A DNA stretch of 64,000 nucleotides from Arthrobacter sp. U41 (GCF_001750145.1 NZ_CP015732.1:186001-250000); one strand, 5' to 3'. Positions 21,245 to 30,039 are shown, counted from the stretch's first letter. A program made the numbers and translations. The notes: a model not told the origin generated them from the sequence alone.

Positions 21245-21499
21245 ATGGAAAAATTCTTCAGCACCGTCAGGGGCCTTGGCCTGAAACGTGGTCCGCAGCG
21301 TTGGTTGGGTGGTGTCTGCGGCGGGATCGCCGCCAAGCTGAACGTGGATGTTGCGTTCGTCCGGATCGCATTCCTGCTTTTCGCACTGCTTCCCGGGCCG
21401 GCCTTCGTGATCTACCTCGCGGCGTGGCTGCTGCTCCCGGACCAGCGGAACGCCATCATCCTTGAGTCGTTCCTGGCGAATCGTCCGAACCGGCCCTGA
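21245..21499 (+). CDS. Stand-alone PspC-domain protein
   Basis: 84 residues, almost entirely one PspC domain: RGPQRWLGGVCGGIAAKL followed by a hydrophobic helix (about 36-66) ending in LLLPD. PspC proteins sit in the inner membrane and take part in phage-shock or LiaF-type stress responses. Last gene of the three-gene operon, ahead of the hairpin at 21520. Confidence 0.9.
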   Translation: MEKFFSTVRGLGLKRGPQRWLGGVCGGIAAKLNVDVAFVRIAFLLFALLPGPAFVIYLAAWLLLPDQRNAIILESFLANRPNRP

Positions 21500-21519
21500 G
21501 GAAACCCTGTCCGGAAGCG

Positions 21520-21549
21520 AAGTGCCCCTGCCGCCCGGCAGGGGCACTT
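21520..21549 (+). terminator. Terminator of the PspC operon
   Basis: Thirteen-base perfect arms (21520-21532, 21537-21549) around GCCC, ending in a short T-run. It lies 20 bases after the stop. Confidence 0.7.
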
Positions 21550-21655
21550 TCGGCTGTAACCGTTTGTGTCCTGGCACACAGGCGCCATTAGACTTTAGGT
21601 GAGCTCAGCGTGGCGCTCTGCCTGTAAACCTTCGAACCAGGATTTGAGCCGAGAC

Positions 21656-22681
21656 ATGAAAATTGGAATCCTCACCAGCGGCGGAGACTGCCCCGGACTG
21701 AACGCCGTCATCCGCGGCGCCGTCCTGAAGGGAATCGCAGTCCATGGCCACGAATTCGTGGGGTTCCTGGACGGCTGGCGCGGCGTCGTCGAGGGCGACA
21801 TCATCGACATCCCCCGCACCATGGTCCGCGGCATCGCCAAGCAGGGCGGGACCATCCTGGGCACCTCCCGGACCAACCCGTTCGAAAACAACGGCGGGCC
21901 CGAGGTCATCAAGGCCAACATGGACCGGCTGGGCATTGACGCACTGATCGCCATCGGCGGCGAAGGCACCCTGGCCGCGGCGAAACGGCTCACCGACGCG
22001 GGACTGAAAATCGTCGGCGTCCCCAAGACAGTCGACAACGACCTCGACGCGACTGACTACACGTTCGGTTTCGACACCGCCGTCGAGATCGCCACCGAGG
22101 CGATCGACCGCCTGCGCACCACGGGAGAGTCCCACCACCGCTGCATGATCGCCGAGGTAATGGGCCGCCACGTCGGCTGGATCGCGCTGCACGCCGGGAT
22201 GGCCTCGGGCGCCCACGCCATCCTGATCCCGGAGCAGAGGGCATCGATGGAGCAGATCGCCAAGTGGGTTGTCTCCGCCCACGACCGCGGCCGTGCGCCC
22301 CTCGTGGTGGTGGCGGAGGGGTTCGTCCCGGACGAGCAGGAAACGCCGCACTCCGAACGCGGCCTGGACACCTTCGGCCGCCCGCGGCTTGGCGGGATCT
22401 CCGAGCGGCTGGCCCCGGAGCTGGAGGCCATGACCGGCATCGAAACCCGCGCGACCGTCCTGGGCCACATCCAGCGCGGCGGCGTTCCCACCGCGTTCGA
22501 CCGTGTGCTGGCGACCCGCCTGGGCATGGCCGCCATCGACTCGGTCGTCGAGGAACGCTGGGGCACCATGGTGTCCCTCAACGGCACCGACATCGTCCAC
22601 GTGGGCTTCGACGCTGCGCTGGGCAACCTCAAGACCGTCCCGCAGTACCGCTATGACGAGGCCGCGGTCCTCTTCGGCTGA
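21656..22681 (+). CDS. pfkA: 6-phosphofructokinase
   Basis: 341 residues from ATG 21656 (MKIGILTSGGDCPGLN), the committing step of glycolysis. Gly104 in GGEGT is the residue that favours ATP; PPi enzymes carry Asp there. Lys124 in PKTVDND is found in actinobacterial group III enzymes rather than the Gly of E. coli. The catalytic TVDND and the ROHMGR-equivalent MGRHVGWIAL are present. Upstream in-frame codons to 21599 lack homology and probably form the 5' leader. A TAGACT -10 box lies at about 21590. Probably ATP-dependent, but donor choice needs assay. Confidence 0.93.
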   Translation: MKIGILTSGGDCPGLNAVIRGAVLKGIAVHGHEFVGFLDGWRGVVEGDIIDIPRTMVRGIAKQGGTILGTSRTNPFENNGGPEVIKANMDRLGIDALIAIGGEGTLAAAKRLTDAGLKIVGVPKTVDNDLDATDYTFGFDTAVEIATEAIDRLRTTGESHHRCMIAEVMGRHVGWIALHAGMASGAHAILIPEQRASMEQIAKWVVSAHDRGRAPLVVVAEGFVPDEQETPHSERGLDTFGRPRLGGISERLAPELEAMTGIETRATVLGHIQRGGVPTAFDRVLATRLGMAAIDSVVEERWGTMVSLNGTDIVHVGFDAALGNLKTVPQYRYDEAAVLFG

Positions 22682-22742
22682 TCCGGCTGATCCGGCTGAT
22701 CCTCCGACCTGGGCCCGACACGCCGGTGGGTAGGGTGGAGGC

Positions 22743-23453
22743 ATGACACTTGAGCCCGGTTCGGTCGACATCATCCAGCTCGCGTGGGCCCGCCGCCTGG
22801 GGCTCGCCGACGGCGCCTTCGCGGCCGCCGCGGGTGAACGAATCACGCGTGCCGACGAGACGGCCCGGGCCGTCCAGTTCGTCCGGCTGTTCGGCAATTC
22901 CGCCCTGGTTGGCCCGCAGTGGGCGCTGGATGCCGCCGCCGGGTTCTCCGACGGCGAACTCGCGCAGCACGTGACCCTGTTGACGATCACCCGGGACCAT
23001 GGCGGGCACGGGCTCGGCGCCGCCGCGCTGTTTTTCGCGGACGATCTGCCGCTGCAGCAGCCGTCGGAGGAGCTGACCGTCTCGCACGGAAATCCGGAAG
23101 CGATCGAACTGGAAGCCGCCTGCCCCCCGGATGACGTGAACGAGGTGGGCCTCTCGGACCTTGAGCACCGCTTCACCATCATGCACGTGGAGGACGGCCG
23201 CCGGACCCCCGTGGCATGCGGGGCCTACACCGAATGGGAAGGCATCCTGGCGCACATGGGGGTGCTGGTGGCTCCCCAGTGGCGCCGCCGGGGCCTGGGG
23301 TCGCTGGCGGCCTCGATTGCCGCCCACAAGGCACTCGCCTCCGGGTTGACGCTGCAGTGGCGCTCCGATGTCAGCAATAAGGGCTCACTGGCCATCGCCC
23401 GGAGCCTGGGCTTTGCCTCCGGCGGCATCCAGACCAGTGTGCTGCTGGGCTGA
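22743..23453 (+). CDS. GNAT-family N-acetyltransferase
   Basis: 236 residues with a GNAT domain in the C-terminal half. The acetyl-CoA loop is APQWRRRGLGSLAAS (about 180-195) and the final NKGSLAIARSLGF block is typical. Substrate unknown. TAGGGT stands exactly six bases before the ATG, so a leaderless mRNA is possible, although GGAGG is also present between them. Preceded by a small CTGATCCGG triple repeat after pfkA (22678-22705). Confidence 0.82.
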   Translation: MTLEPGSVDIIQLAWARRLGLADGAFAAAAGERITRADETARAVQFVRLFGNSALVGPQWALDAAAGFSDGELAQHVTLLTITRDHGGHGLGAAALFFADDLPLQQPSEELTVSHGNPEAIELEAACPPDDVNEVGLSDLEHRFTIMHVEDGRRTPVACGAYTEWEGILAHMGVLVAPQWRRRGLGSLAASIAAHKALASGLTLQWRSDVSNKGSLAIARSLGFASGGIQTSVLLG

Positions 23454-23493
23454 TCCGGCAGCACCCCGGCTGGACCTCCGCGGGACGGGTACC

Positions 23494-25020
23494 TCAGCGG
23501 GACGGCGTGCCGGAGCCCTGGGCGCCGGCTGCCGGTGCCGGCACGGCGCCAAGTGTCCCCCAGCCCTGCATCGGCTGGGGCTTGCCGAAGAACAGCGCCA
23601 CCCCCGCGCCGAGCAGGATGACGGCGGCGGGCAGCATGATGGACTGGCCCATCGCCGTCGAGAACCCGTCCTGCATGGATCCGGGCAGCGTGCCGCCAAA
23701 GGACATCGGACCCGCCTCCCCGGATCCTCCCGGGACGGCGGGAAGTTCCGCGGCGAGCCGGGCCTGGATCAGGACCGCGATTGCGGCGCTGCCGAGGACG
23801 GCACCGATCTGGCGCGTGGTGTTGTACACACCGGCGCCGGCGCCGGCCAGCCGCGGCGGCAGGTTCCGGGTGGCGGTGGTGCTCAGCGGCGCCCAGATGC
23901 CGGCGTTCGCGAGACCGAGCACGGCGCTGGGCAGCAGGAACAGCAGGATCGGCGTGTCCGGATGCATCAGGAACCCGTTCCAGGTCAGCGCCACGGACAT
24001 CAGGAACAGACCGGTTGCGGTGATGAACTTCGGGTCGACCCGGTCGATGATCTTGCCCACCACCGGCGCGAGCCCGCCGGAGATGAGCGCCATCGGCACC
24101 ATCATCAGCGCGGACTCGGTGGGCGTCAGGCCGCGGACAATCTGGAAGTAGAAGATCAGCGGCAGGGTGAAGGCCGTGATCGCGAAACCGACGGTGGTGA
24201 TGCCGATGTTCGCGAGGGAAAAATTGCGGTCCTTGAACAGGGACAGCGGCAGCAGGGGTTCCCCCTTGTTCACCTTCTGCCACAGGACAAACACCGCGAG
24301 CACCGCGATTCCGGTGATGATGAGCCCCCACACCGTGACGGGTCCGGTGATGGTTCCCCAGTTGTAGGTTTCGCCCTCCTGGATGCCGAACACCAGCAGG
24401 AACAACCCGACGGCGCTGAGCAGCACGCCGGGGATGTCGAACTTGTGCGGGTGGGTGCTGAGGGCAGGCACATGGCGCAGTGCCAGGATGAAGCCGGCGA
24501 TGCCCACCGGGAGGTTGACAAAGAAGATCCACTCCCAGCCCAGGCCGTCGACGAGGACGCCGCCGAGGATCGGCCCGACCAGGGTGGCAACGCCGGCGGT
24601 GGCACCCCAGATTCCCATCGCGGCCCCGCGCCGGTCCGGCGGGAAGATCCTGGTGATGACGGCCATGGTCTGGGGTGTCATGAGCGCGGCGCCGAGGCCC
24701 TGGAAGACCCGGGCCACGATCAGCATCTGCACGTCGCCGGAGAGACCGCACCAGAGCGAGGCCAGGGTAAAGACGACGAGCCCGGTCAGGTAGAGCCTCT
24801 TCGGGCCGAAGCGGTCACCCAGCCTGCCGGTGATCAGCAGCGGCACGGCATAGGCCAGCAGATAGGCGCTGGTCACCCAGATCACCGAGTTGATGTCGGC
24901 GTTGAGGGCTTTCATGATGCTGGGATTGGCCACCGAGACGATGGTCGTGTCGACCAGGATCATAAAGAAGCCGATCACGAGGGACCAGAGTGCCGGCCAC
25001 GGCCTGGCGACGTTTTCCAT
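23494..25020 (-). CDS. DHA2-family MFS multidrug transporter (EmrB/QacA type)
   Basis: 508 residues with 14 predicted membrane helices. Conserved MFS features are visible: FFMILVDTTIVSVANPSI in helix 1, GRLGDRFGPKR in the first cytosolic loop (motif A), and GPILGGVLVD in helix 5 (motif C, antiporter signature). It should export hydrophobic compounds in exchange for protons. No adjacent TetR or MarR regulator is seen. The substrate cannot be inferred. Confidence 0.92.
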   Translation of the reverse strand: MENVARPWPALWSLVIGFFMILVDTTIVSVANPSIMKALNADINSVIWVTSAYLLAYAVPLLITGRLGDRFGPKRLYLTGLVVFTLASLWCGLSGDVQMLIVARVFQGLGAALMTPQTMAVITRIFPPDRRGAAMGIWGATAGVATLVGPILGGVLVDGLGWEWIFFVNLPVGIAGFILALRHVPALSTHPHKFDIPGVLLSAVGLFLLVFGIQEGETYNWGTITGPVTVWGLIITGIAVLAVFVLWQKVNKGEPLLPLSLFKDRNFSLANIGITTVGFAITAFTLPLIFYFQIVRGLTPTESALMMVPMALISGGLAPVVGKIIDRVDPKFITATGLFLMSVALTWNGFLMHPDTPILLFLLPSAVLGLANAGIWAPLSTTATRNLPPRLAGAGAGVYNTTRQIGAVLGSAAIAVLIQARLAAELPAVPGGSGEAGPMSFGGTLPGSMQDGFSTAMGQSIMLPAAVILLGAGVALFFGKPQPMQGWGTLGAVPAPAAGAQGSGTPSR

Positions 25021-25065
25021 GGGATTCCTTAGGGTGAAGGTCCGGCCGTGGACGGGAGGGACGAA

Positions 25066-25464
25066 TCAGCCTAGCAGTGCCAGGATGTCTTTCCGCTCGA
25101 ACATCTGCGCGGCCGCCCGGGCGGAGGGCGTGCCGGCGTCGGGGTCCGCGCCGGCGTCGACCAGCGCCTGCGCCACGTCCGTGTAACCCTTGAAAACGGC
25201 TCCGGCCAGCGGCGTCTGGCCGCGGTCGTTGGCGGTGTTGGCGTCCCCGCCGTGCGCCAGGATCAGCCGGACGGTGTCGGCGTGGCCGTGGTAGGCCGCG
25301 AGCATCAGCAGGGAATCCCCGGCCGCGTTCGTCATGGTCGCCGGAGCCCCGGCGGACAGGTAGCGGCCGAGCAGCGCGTCGTTGCCCTCGCGGGCAGCAT
25401 CGAACAGGGAATGGGCCAGGGCCAGTGTTTCCTCGTCCGGCACGCCCGGGGGGTCGCTGCTCAT
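25066..25464 (-). CDS. Ankyrin-repeat protein
   Basis: 132 residues, made of about three ankyrin repeats (AAREGNDALLGRYLSAGAP, then GDSLLMLAAYHGHADTVRLILAHG, then GQTPLAGAVFKGYTDVAQALVDAGAD, quoted in part). No signal peptide, so a cytosolic protein-binding scaffold. Its ATG overlaps the stop of ygfZ by four bases, meaning the two are translationally coupled. Partner unknown. Confidence 0.85.
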   Translation of the reverse strand: MSSDPPGVPDEETLALAHSLFDAAREGNDALLGRYLSAGAPATMTNAAGDSLLMLAAYHGHADTVRLILAHGGDANTANDRGQTPLAGAVFKGYTDVAQALVDAGADPDAGTPSARAAAQMFERKDILALLG

Positions 25465-26543
25465 CGTGTCCCCCGCAGGAAGCCGGTCTGGCGCCCCACC
25501 ACCTGGCCGGCATCGGGAGCCACAATGACTTCCTGCGCGGCGGTGTAGGGCTCCTCGCCGTCCAGGACGGTCAGGGTTTCTCCCGGCGGGACCGAGCGCT
25601 TGACCACGGCCAGCGCCACCGGGCCCATTTCGTAGTGCTGCGCCACGGAGGTCACGGTGCCGACTTTGCGGTCACCGGACCGGACTTCGCTGCCGACGGC
25701 GGGCATGGTGTGCTGCGAGCCGTCGAGCTGCAGGAACACCAGCCGGCGCGGCGGGTGGCCCAGGTTGTGGACGCGGGCCACGGTCTCCTGGCCCTTGTAG
25801 CAGCCCTTGTTCAGGTGCACGGCGGTGCGGAGCAGGTCCAGTTCGTGCGGGATGGTTTTGTCGTCGGTTTCGGCGCCCCAGCGGGGCCGCCACGCGGCGA
25901 TGCGCAGCGCCTCGGCCGCCCAGATCCCGGCGAGCGGCCGGTCGCCCACCGTGGCTTCGAGCTCAGCGGCCGGGACGAGGTACTCGAACCAGGGCCGTTC
26001 CAGCCCGGGGTGGGCGTCCTCCCCCACCACCGCATAGGAGTAGCCGCCGGCGCCGACGTGCGGCCAGGGATCCTCCCAGACCAGCCGGTCGGACCATTCC
26101 GGCACCCGGCGGGTGGTGCCCAGCACGGCCCAGTCCGCGGAAACGTCCGTGATCTCGACGCGGAGCATAAATTTCATCCTGTTGAGCCACTCGGCCAGCG
26201 GTCCGGCCTCCGCCGCCTCCACGATCAGCCAGGTCGTCCCGCCGTCGTCCACCACCCGGGCGTCGAATTCGATCCGGCCCTGCACACTCAGCAGCAGCAG
26301 TTCGCTGGACTGCCCGGGGGCAAGGCTGGTGAGCTGCTGGGAGGACAGGGTGTTCAGCCAGCTCAGCCGGTCCGGCCCGGAAACGGTGACGACGCCGCGG
26401 TGGGACAGGTCCACGACGGCGGTGCCGGCGGCCAGCGCCCGTTGTTCGCGCAGCGGTTCGCCGTAGTGGGAGGCGACGCCGGCGTCGGCGCCGCCGGCCT
26501 CGACGGCGCCGGGGCGCGCCAGCAGGGGGCTCTTGATAGTCAT
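25461..26543 (-). CDS. ygfZ: Folate-binding protein YgfZ (iron-sulfur cluster repair/assembly)
   Basis: 360 residues, GcvT-like fold. The diagnostic KGCYKGQE motif is present with Cys248. YgfZ proteins use tetrahydrofolate to support assembly or repair of certain Fe-S enzymes, and are linked to oxidative-stress tolerance. It lies in a minus-strand run with an FMN oxidoreductase and a nitrobindin-like heme protein upstream and the overlapping ankyrin gene downstream, which suggests a redox-related neighbourhood. Confidence 0.9.
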   Translation of the reverse strand: MTIKSPLLARPGAVEAGGADAGVASHYGEPLREQRALAAGTAVVDLSHRGVVTVSGPDRLSWLNTLSSQQLTSLAPGQSSELLLLSVQGRIEFDARVVDDGGTTWLIVEAAEAGPLAEWLNRMKFMLRVEITDVSADWAVLGTTRRVPEWSDRLVWEDPWPHVGAGGYSYAVVGEDAHPGLERPWFEYLVPAAELEATVGDRPLAGIWAAEALRIAAWRPRWGAETDDKTIPHELDLLRTAVHLNKGCYKGQETVARVHNLGHPPRRLVFLQLDGSQHTMPAVGSEVRSGDRKVGTVTSVAQHYEMGPVALAVVKRSVPPGETLTVLDGEEPYTAAQEVIVAPDAGQVVGRQTGFLRGTR

Positions 26544-26565
26544 ATGTAGTAGAAGTCCTTAGGGC

Positions 26566-27300
26566 TTAGCGGTATTCCGGATTTTCGAAGTCAAACCTGG
26601 TCCCGGCTTTCCAGGCCTCGGGAAGGTTTCCGTAGGCGGGGATGCCGCCTGCGTCCTTCAGCATCCGGGCCAGGTGCAGCAGGTTCCAGGTCATGAAGGT
26701 GGTGTTGCGGTTGGTGAAGTCACTTTCCGGACCGCCGGAGCCTTCATCGAGGTAGCTTGGACCCGGCCCCACGGCGCCGATCCAGCCGGCGTCGGCCTGC
26801 GGCGGGATGGTGAAGCCAATGTGCTGGAGGCTGTAGAGCACGTTCATGGCGCAGTGCTTGATGCCGTCCTCGTTGCCGGTGATCAGGCAGCCGCCCACCT
26901 TGGGGTAGAACGCCCACTGTCCTTTGTCATTGAGCTCCCCGGAGTGCGCGTAAAGGCGTTCGATCAGCTTCTTCGTCTGTGAGGAGTTGTCGCCCAGCCA
27001 GATCGGTCCGGCCACCACGACGATGTCAGCTTCCCGGACGGCCGGGTACAGCTCGGGCCATTCATCGGTCCGCCAGCCGTGCTCGCGCATGTCCGGGTAG
27101 ACGCCGCTGGCGATGTCGTGGTCGACCGTCCGGATAACGCGCGTGCTCACGCCGTGTTTCTCCATGATCCGGCGGCTGACCTCGATCAGGCCCTGCGTGT
27201 TGGATTTCTCCGGGGACCTTTTGAGGGTGCCGTTGAAGTACACGGCCTTCAGGTCGCTGAAATCGGCAGGCATCCCGGCCATGGCGGGTGTGGTGTTCAC
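26566..27300 (-). CDS. Flavodoxin-fold NAD(P)H-dependent FMN oxidoreductase
   Basis: 244 residues of the NADPH-dependent FMN reductase/flavodoxin fold. The N-terminal beta strand and phosphate loop (YFNGTLKRSPEKSNT), the GPIWLGDNSSQTKKLIERL segment, and a later GGCLITGNEDG region fit FMN binding. Electron acceptor unknown (quinone, azo compound or flavin). It lies 22 bases upstream of ygfZ on the same strand and is probably cotranscribed. Confidence 0.85.
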   Translation of the reverse strand: MNTTPAMAGMPADFSDLKAVYFNGTLKRSPEKSNTQGLIEVSRRIMEKHGVSTRVIRTVDHDIASGVYPDMREHGWRTDEWPELYPAVREADIVVVAGPIWLGDNSSQTKKLIERLYAHSGELNDKGQWAFYPKVGGCLITGNEDGIKHCAMNVLYSLQHIGFTIPPQADAGWIGAVGPGPSYLDEGSGGPESDFTNRNTTFMTWNLLHLARMLKDAGGIPAYGNLPEAWKAGTRFDFENPEYR

Positions 27301-27391
27301 TGTGGTGCTCCCTGCGGTCGCTGCGACAACGGAAAAATCAGTGAGACCTCAAGACCGGTCAGCGGTTCGACGGCGCGGGTGGCGCCGCTGC

Positions 27392-28006
27392 TCAGCTGAC
27401 CTTGTGAAGGATCGCGGACGCGTGGGCCTCCAGGCCGCTGCCCCCCTCGGGACCCTTGCCCGTCGCCACGTCCCAGCGCCAGAGCAGGTTGCCGTCGACG
27501 AGGCCAAAGATCCGGGTGGCCGCGGTGTACTCCTTGGAGTGGCTGCCCCGCATCACCATGTCGGTGCTGAGCTGGATCTGCGGGCCCTTGATTTGGCCGT
27601 AGTACAGCTCGGAGATTCCGCCGGGGTGGGAAATCGAGACGGAGATGTCGAAGCCGCCGTCTTTGTTACGCAGGGCCTCGACCTCGTCGGCGCTTTTGAG
27701 CACCGGAACGATGTCGGCGGGGATCAGCCCCGGGCCGCCGTCTTCCTCGCGTTGCTTGCGCTCCAGCGCCCAGAAACCGGTTTCAACGGTCAGCGGACGA
27801 AGCCTGGTGCCGTCGTCGTCGGTCAGCCAGCTCTCGGCCCGGTACTGAAGGTACGGCAGGCCGTTGTGCGTGAAGGAGACGTGCTGCAGGAAGTGCTCGG
27901 AATCCTCCTCGCCGGCACCCAGCCTGCCCCGGCCCTCCCACTCACCAATGAGCCAGGACAGCGGAACGATTTCGGGTGTCAGATCTGTCGGTATTTCAAT
28001 CGGCAC
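27392..28006 (-). CDS. Nitrobindin-like (FABP/THAP4 family) heme-binding beta-barrel protein
   Basis: 204 residues. The family hallmark GEWEGRG is at residues 21-27, and the rest fits a ten-strand barrel (TVETGFWAL, LYYGQIKGPQIQLS). Family members bind ferric heme and react with NO or peroxynitrite. A conserved histidine near the C-terminus (LEAHASAILHK) could be the proximal ligand. GTG start at 28006 with GAGG upstream. Placed before the FMN oxidoreductase and ygfZ. Confidence 0.83.
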   Translation of the reverse strand: MPIEIPTDLTPEIVPLSWLIGEWEGRGRLGAGEEDSEHFLQHVSFTHNGLPYLQYRAESWLTDDDGTRLRPLTVETGFWALERKQREEDGGPGLIPADIVPVLKSADEVEALRNKDGGFDISVSISHPGGISELYYGQIKGPQIQLSTDMVMRGSHSKEYTAATRIFGLVDGNLLWRWDVATGKGPEGGSGLEAHASAILHKVS

Positions 28007-28051
28007 AGCAGCTACCTCTGCAAACGAAGACGACGATAGAATTTCTGGCTG

Positions 28052-28165
28052 TTACTTCTGGCCCTTGAAAAGTCGGTAGACAACGAAGCCGGCGAACCAG
28101 GCCATGGCCAGGCTGGCAACGCCGAGCAGAACAAGGAAGAAGATTTCAAATGCAAGTACGGACAT
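28052..28165 (-). CDS. 37-residue single-span membrane microprotein
   Basis: The frame reads MSVLAFEIFFLVLLGVAS, continues as a single hydrophobic helix, and ends YRLFKGQK. The helix covers residues 4-29 and is followed by a basic C-terminus, which fits an N-out/C-in orientation. TAGGAT lies exactly six bases before the ATG (28172-28177), the leaderless-promoter layout seen at many other genes here, so it is probably expressed. Function unknown. Confidence 0.65.
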   Translation of the reverse strand: MSVLAFEIFFLVLLGVASLAMAWFAGFVVYRLFKGQK

Positions 28166-28182
28166 GATGCCATCCTAGCGCT

Positions 28183-28917
28183 TTAGTAGATGAGTAGTTT
28201 GTCTATGAAGTAAGCCAGCGAACCGACGGCGGCGACCGGCCCCAGCCCTATTCCGAGGCCTGCCGCAAAGCTTAGCGATTCTCCCCGGAGGATCACCAGC
28301 CGGCGGAAACTCACCAGCACGGCCCCCACCACCACCCCGACGATCGCGGCCGGCAGCACGGCGATGTCGGAGAACACGAGTCCGGCGAGCGGTCCTGCCA
28401 GCCCGGCCCCGACGACGCCCAGCGGCGCCACGACCCGGTCCGGCCAGCGGATCAGGCCCGCCAGCAGGGCGATCGCAGCGCTGATCGCCGCGACCAGGAG
28501 CATCTCACGCACGCCGTTGAAGCGGGAGCAGGCAATCCACCCGGCCCCCAGGCAGGACAACATAACACCCGCAGAGGAACCGAGGGTGGACTCCAGGCGC
28601 TGCGCCTGTCCCGTGCCGCGGATCAACTGCATGACGAAGATCGCCATCATTCCCGCCGCCATGAACGACGGTGTCCAGTCCAGGAAGCCCGGGGCGGGGA
28701 CGTAGGTGGCGGCAACGGCGGCGCCCACTCCGGGCAGGCCGATCAGGACGCCCAGGGTTTTCCGGGCCGGGATGCCCAGGAAATGCGGCCAGCCGATTCC
28801 GACGCCGGCGGCCATCAGCACGCCAACCGCCAAAAGCGCCTCGGGCGAGGTGTAGGAGGCGCCGACAATCGCGGCGAGTCCGGCCAGGCCAATGACGCCG
28901 ATGATCCAAGACTTCAC
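28183..28917 (-). CDS. Polytopic membrane protein of unknown function
   Basis: 244 residues, about eight hydrophobic helices and no soluble domain. GTG start at 28917. Small residues dominate (Gly, Ala, Val) and no transporter signature is recognised. It is upstream of and on the same strand as the microprotein. The intervening 17 bases contain that gene's promoter-like box, so they need not be cotranscribed. The region from 28918 to 29173 carries the divergent promoters, including TATACT at about 29116 for glnR. Confidence 0.7.
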   Translation of the reverse strand: MKSWIIGVIGLAGLAAIVGASYTSPEALLAVGVLMAAGVGIGWPHFLGIPARKTLGVLIGLPGVGAAVAATYVPAPGFLDWTPSFMAAGMMAIFVMQLIRGTGQAQRLESTLGSSAGVMLSCLGAGWIACSRFNGVREMLLVAAISAAIALLAGLIRWPDRVVAPLGVVGAGLAGPLAGLVFSDIAVLPAAIVGVVVGAVLVSFRRLVILRGESLSFAAGLGIGLGPVAAVGSLAYFIDKLLIY

Positions 28918-29173
28918 TGTGCACCCGACATCTGTGTATCCGTCATCCGTCTTCCGGTCATCGTCGTACCTTCGCTCACTGCGGACCCCAATTCGACCTG
29001 ATCATCGTCAGGGGGCTGCGGGCCCCGACGGATCAATCCTGCCCTATGTGACCGTTTTGTGTCGCAAAAGAATCGGCCACAGGTGACGGAACCATGTCCG
29101 GGAAGGGGCCTTTGGGTATACTCGAAGTCAGCTACAGACGCCCAACGATGCGCGGACACCCCTTGGAGGAAAC

Positions 29174-29872
29174 ATGTCGCACATCCTGCTATTGACGAAC
29201 AGCACCGGCTCATCGGTCGACGTCCTGCCTGCTCTGGAACTGCTGAACCACCGGGTCCATATTCTCCCGGCCGAGCCGACCGCGCTGCTGGAGACCGACC
29301 CCTGCGACATCGTCCTGCTGGACGCCCGCAAAGACCTCGTTGGCGCACGCTCCCTGACCCAACTGCTCAAGGCCACCGGCCTGAGCGCCCCCCTGATGCT
29401 CATCCTGACCGAGGGTGGCATGGCCGCCGTGTCCTCGGCGTGGGCCGTCGATGACATCCTGCTGGAATCCGCCGGGCCCGCCGAGGTCGAGGCCCGCATC
29501 CGGCTCGGCGTCGCCCGGGCCGTGACGGAACAGGACGATGCCCCGACCGAGATCCGGGCCGCCGGCGTCGTTATCGATGAGGCCAGTTACACCGCCCGGG
29601 TCAACGGCGCACCGCTGAACCTGACTTTCAAGGAATTCGAACTGCTCAAGTACCTCGCACAGCACCCCGGCCGGGTGTTCACCCGCCAGCAGCTGCTGAC
29701 CGAGGTGTGGGGCTACGACTATTACGGCGGCACCCGCACGGTGGACGTCCACGTCCGGCGGCTGCGGGCCAAGCTGGGCGCTGACCACGAGAACCTGATC
29801 AGCACGGTCCGCAACGTGGGCTACCGCCTCACGCTGGTCCGGCTTCCCGAGGAAGAGCTCACCGGAGCCTGA
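29174..29872 (+). CDS. glnR: GlnR-type orphan OmpR-family response regulator
   Basis: 232 residues: a receiver-like domain (1-115) with Asp50 in [10 protein letters not shown], and a winged-helix DNA-binding domain (about 130-222; [21 protein letters not shown], quoted in part). The receiver resembles GlnR of Streptomyces and Mycobacterium, an atypical regulator that works without a cognate kinase and controls ammonium assimilation genes. No kinase gene adjoins. GGAGG precedes the ATG. Downstream mshD repeats the mycobacterial glnR-mshD neighbourhood. A strong bidirectional terminator follows. Confidence 0.88.
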   Translation: MSHILLLTNSTGSSVDVLPALELLNHRVHILPAEPTALLETDPCDIVLLDARKDLVGARSLTQLLKATGLSAPLMLILTEGGMAAVSSAWAVDDILLESAGPAEVEARIRLGVARAVTEQDDAPTEIRAAGVVIDEASYTARVNGAPLNLTFKEFELLKYLAQHPGRVFTRQQLLTEVWGYDYYGGTRTVDVHVRRLRAKLGADHENLISTVRNVGYRLTLVRLPEEELTGA

Positions 29873-29882
29873 CCAGCGAACA

Positions 29883-29918
29883 AAGAAAAGCCCCGGACAT
29901 CAGTCCGAGGCTTTTCTT
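29883..29918. terminator. Bidirectional terminator after glnR
   Basis: Stem of about 14 pairs with loop CATCAG, flanked by AAAGAAAA and TTTTCTTGTTT. It can end glnR on the plus strand and the candidate small RNA on the minus strand. Confidence 0.8.
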
Positions 29919-30033
29919 GTTTGAGTGGAGGACATACGGGTCGAACGTATCGAGGCCACCCCAGTGGTGGATCCCCCTCGCATCTGGACTGGCGGTTCCT
30001 GGAAACAAGCTCTGGACCGAACAGCCGGATGAG
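29883..30033 (-). ncRNA. Candidate small RNA opposite the glnR-mshD gap
   Basis: A minus-strand unit with its own predicted promoter (30040-30068) and the terminator at 29883-29918 would give a ~150-base RNA. Visible stems are CGAGG/CCTCG enclosing CCACC/GGTGG (29951-29981), then ATACG-TTCGACC-CGTAT (29934-29950), which looks like a tRNA T-arm, then the terminator. No acceptor stem or anticodon arm is found, so it is not a tRNA. No open frame of note lies in it. Confidence 0.4.
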
Positions 30034-30039
30034 TTACCG

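Noticed and set aside
29920..30010. A tRNA gene on the minus strand (T-arm-like ATACG-TTCGACC-CGTAT followed by GTCCTCC)
   Set aside because: No complementary GGAGGAC acceptor half and no anticodon arm are found within 100 bases. Reported instead as part of a candidate small RNA.
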